DNA from: Chitinophagales bacterium
GTDB taxonomy: Bacteria > Bacteroidota > Bacteroidia > Chitinophagales > Chitinophagaceae
NCBI GenBank assembly: GCA_020636575.1
Contig: JACJXP010000001.1
Coordinates: 1,426,001 to 1,490,000, forward strand
Direction: 5' to 3'
DNA: 64,000 nucleotides
In this document: positions 63,795 to 64,000 of the stretch, piece after piece
Layout of the letters: every line of letters starts with the position of its first letter
Numbering within the stretch: the stretch's first letter is position 1
The notes under the pieces: generated by a model
What the model saw: only the letters and a program-made list of their open reading frames with translations
Databases searched by the model: none
What the model was told of the DNA's origin: nothing
Translations under genes and position numbers: made by a program

Positions 63795-64000
63795 TTAATT
63801 TTCATTTCGTACTTCAGGTTGCCTGTCATACTTGTTCCACATAATTATACCATAGAATATGTGCAGTATGCCAAATCCTACTGCCCAAAACCATAATCCA
63901 TAACCCGGAAAATATATATTGATCAACCCCAGGATTATTTCAGTATAACCCAGGTACCGAATGTCTGAAAGAGTGTATTTGCTGGCATTTACAAGAGCCA
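63795..64000 (-). CDS. Membrane protein, C-terminal fragment cut by the window end
   Basis: An open frame without a start enters from the right edge (first full codon at 63998) and gives 67 residues before a TAA. Two hydrophobic segments are visible (YTEIILGLINIYFPGYGLWFWA and GFGILHIFYGIIMWNKY) with a short polar tail ending PEVRNEN. It stops five bases before the winged-helix gene, consistent with an operon. Probably a small multi-pass protein paired with the regulator; no function is recognised. Confidence 0.75.
   Translation of the reverse strand, partial: ALVNASKYTLSDIRYLGYTEIILGLINIYFPGYGLWFWAVGFGILHIFYGIIMWNKYDRQPEVRNEN

Noticed and set aside
1..64000. tRNA, rRNA, riboswitch, CRISPR, phage or transposase genes
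   Set aside because: Intergenic gaps were read for cloverleaf, repeat-spacer and transposase patterns and none were found; a covariance-model search was not possible here.

Overview
This is a gene-dense, roughly 40% GC stretch of a Bacteroidota chromosome. It most resembles the Chitinophagaceae, judging from family content rather than any database comparison. Support for the phylum comes from signal peptides that typically end in Ala-Gln, a type IX secretion (T9SS) sorting domain on a giant subtilase, promoter elements of the form TAnnTTTG, little use of Shine-Dalgarno sequences and several TTG/GTG starts. No rRNA, tRNA, CRISPR array, phage or insertion sequence was seen. No gene-free gap exceeds about 300 bases.

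Layout. 1-8.5 kb: the end of rsgA, then small housekeeping and hypothetical genes (gamma-carbonic anhydrase, class III aminotransferase, DinB-like, GNAT, DUF418, DUF1059, an NHL-SnoaL fusion). 8.6-15 kb: a minus-strand run of DUF4256, a secreted TPR-CHAT caspase-like protein, a secreted class C beta-lactamase-like hydrolase and an M19 dipeptidase. 15-26 kb: small genes, a 1.8-kilo-residue T9SS-exported subtilase and mfd. 26-37 kb: a flavin reductase of the ferredoxin-NADP reductase type followed by an 11-gene complex I operon, nuoABCDHIJKLMN, which lacks nuoE, nuoF and nuoG. A small proline-rich protein gene follows. 37-40 kb: ppdK and an odd acyl-carrier-like protein. 40.6-43 kb: a glycosidase lipoprotein and a DUF1569 protein. 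43-49.5 kb: an operon of a GltD-like flavoprotein with ferredoxin clusters, pyruvate:ferredoxin oxidoreductase and a dihydroorotate-dehydrogenase-like protein. 49.6-58 kb: glyS, a lipoprotein, an MscS channel, a MazG-like protein, dtd, arfB, a di-haem peroxidase, a flippase and a metallo-hydrolase. 58.5-62 kb: a large outer-membrane protein with a decayed peptidase domain, a beta-propeller and an Omp85-like barrel. 62-64 kb: a tight minus-strand operon (membrane protein, winged-helix regulator, Coq4-like, diacylglycerol kinase-like, DUF1361) that runs off the window.

How the genes may work together. Pyruvate phosphate dikinase, pyruvate:ferredoxin oxidoreductase, the GltD-like flavoprotein, the FNR-like reductase and a complex I without its NADH-oxidising module all lie within about 23 kb. 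The simplest reading is a redox system centred on low-potential ferredoxin or flavodoxin, in which reduced carrier rather than NADH could feed complex I. This is inference; the absence of nuoEFG from the operon is seen directly. Other unusual items are an acyl-carrier-like protein whose two carrier-protein halves sit at opposite ends of the chain in reversed order, and the pseudo-peptidase/propeller/barrel fusion.
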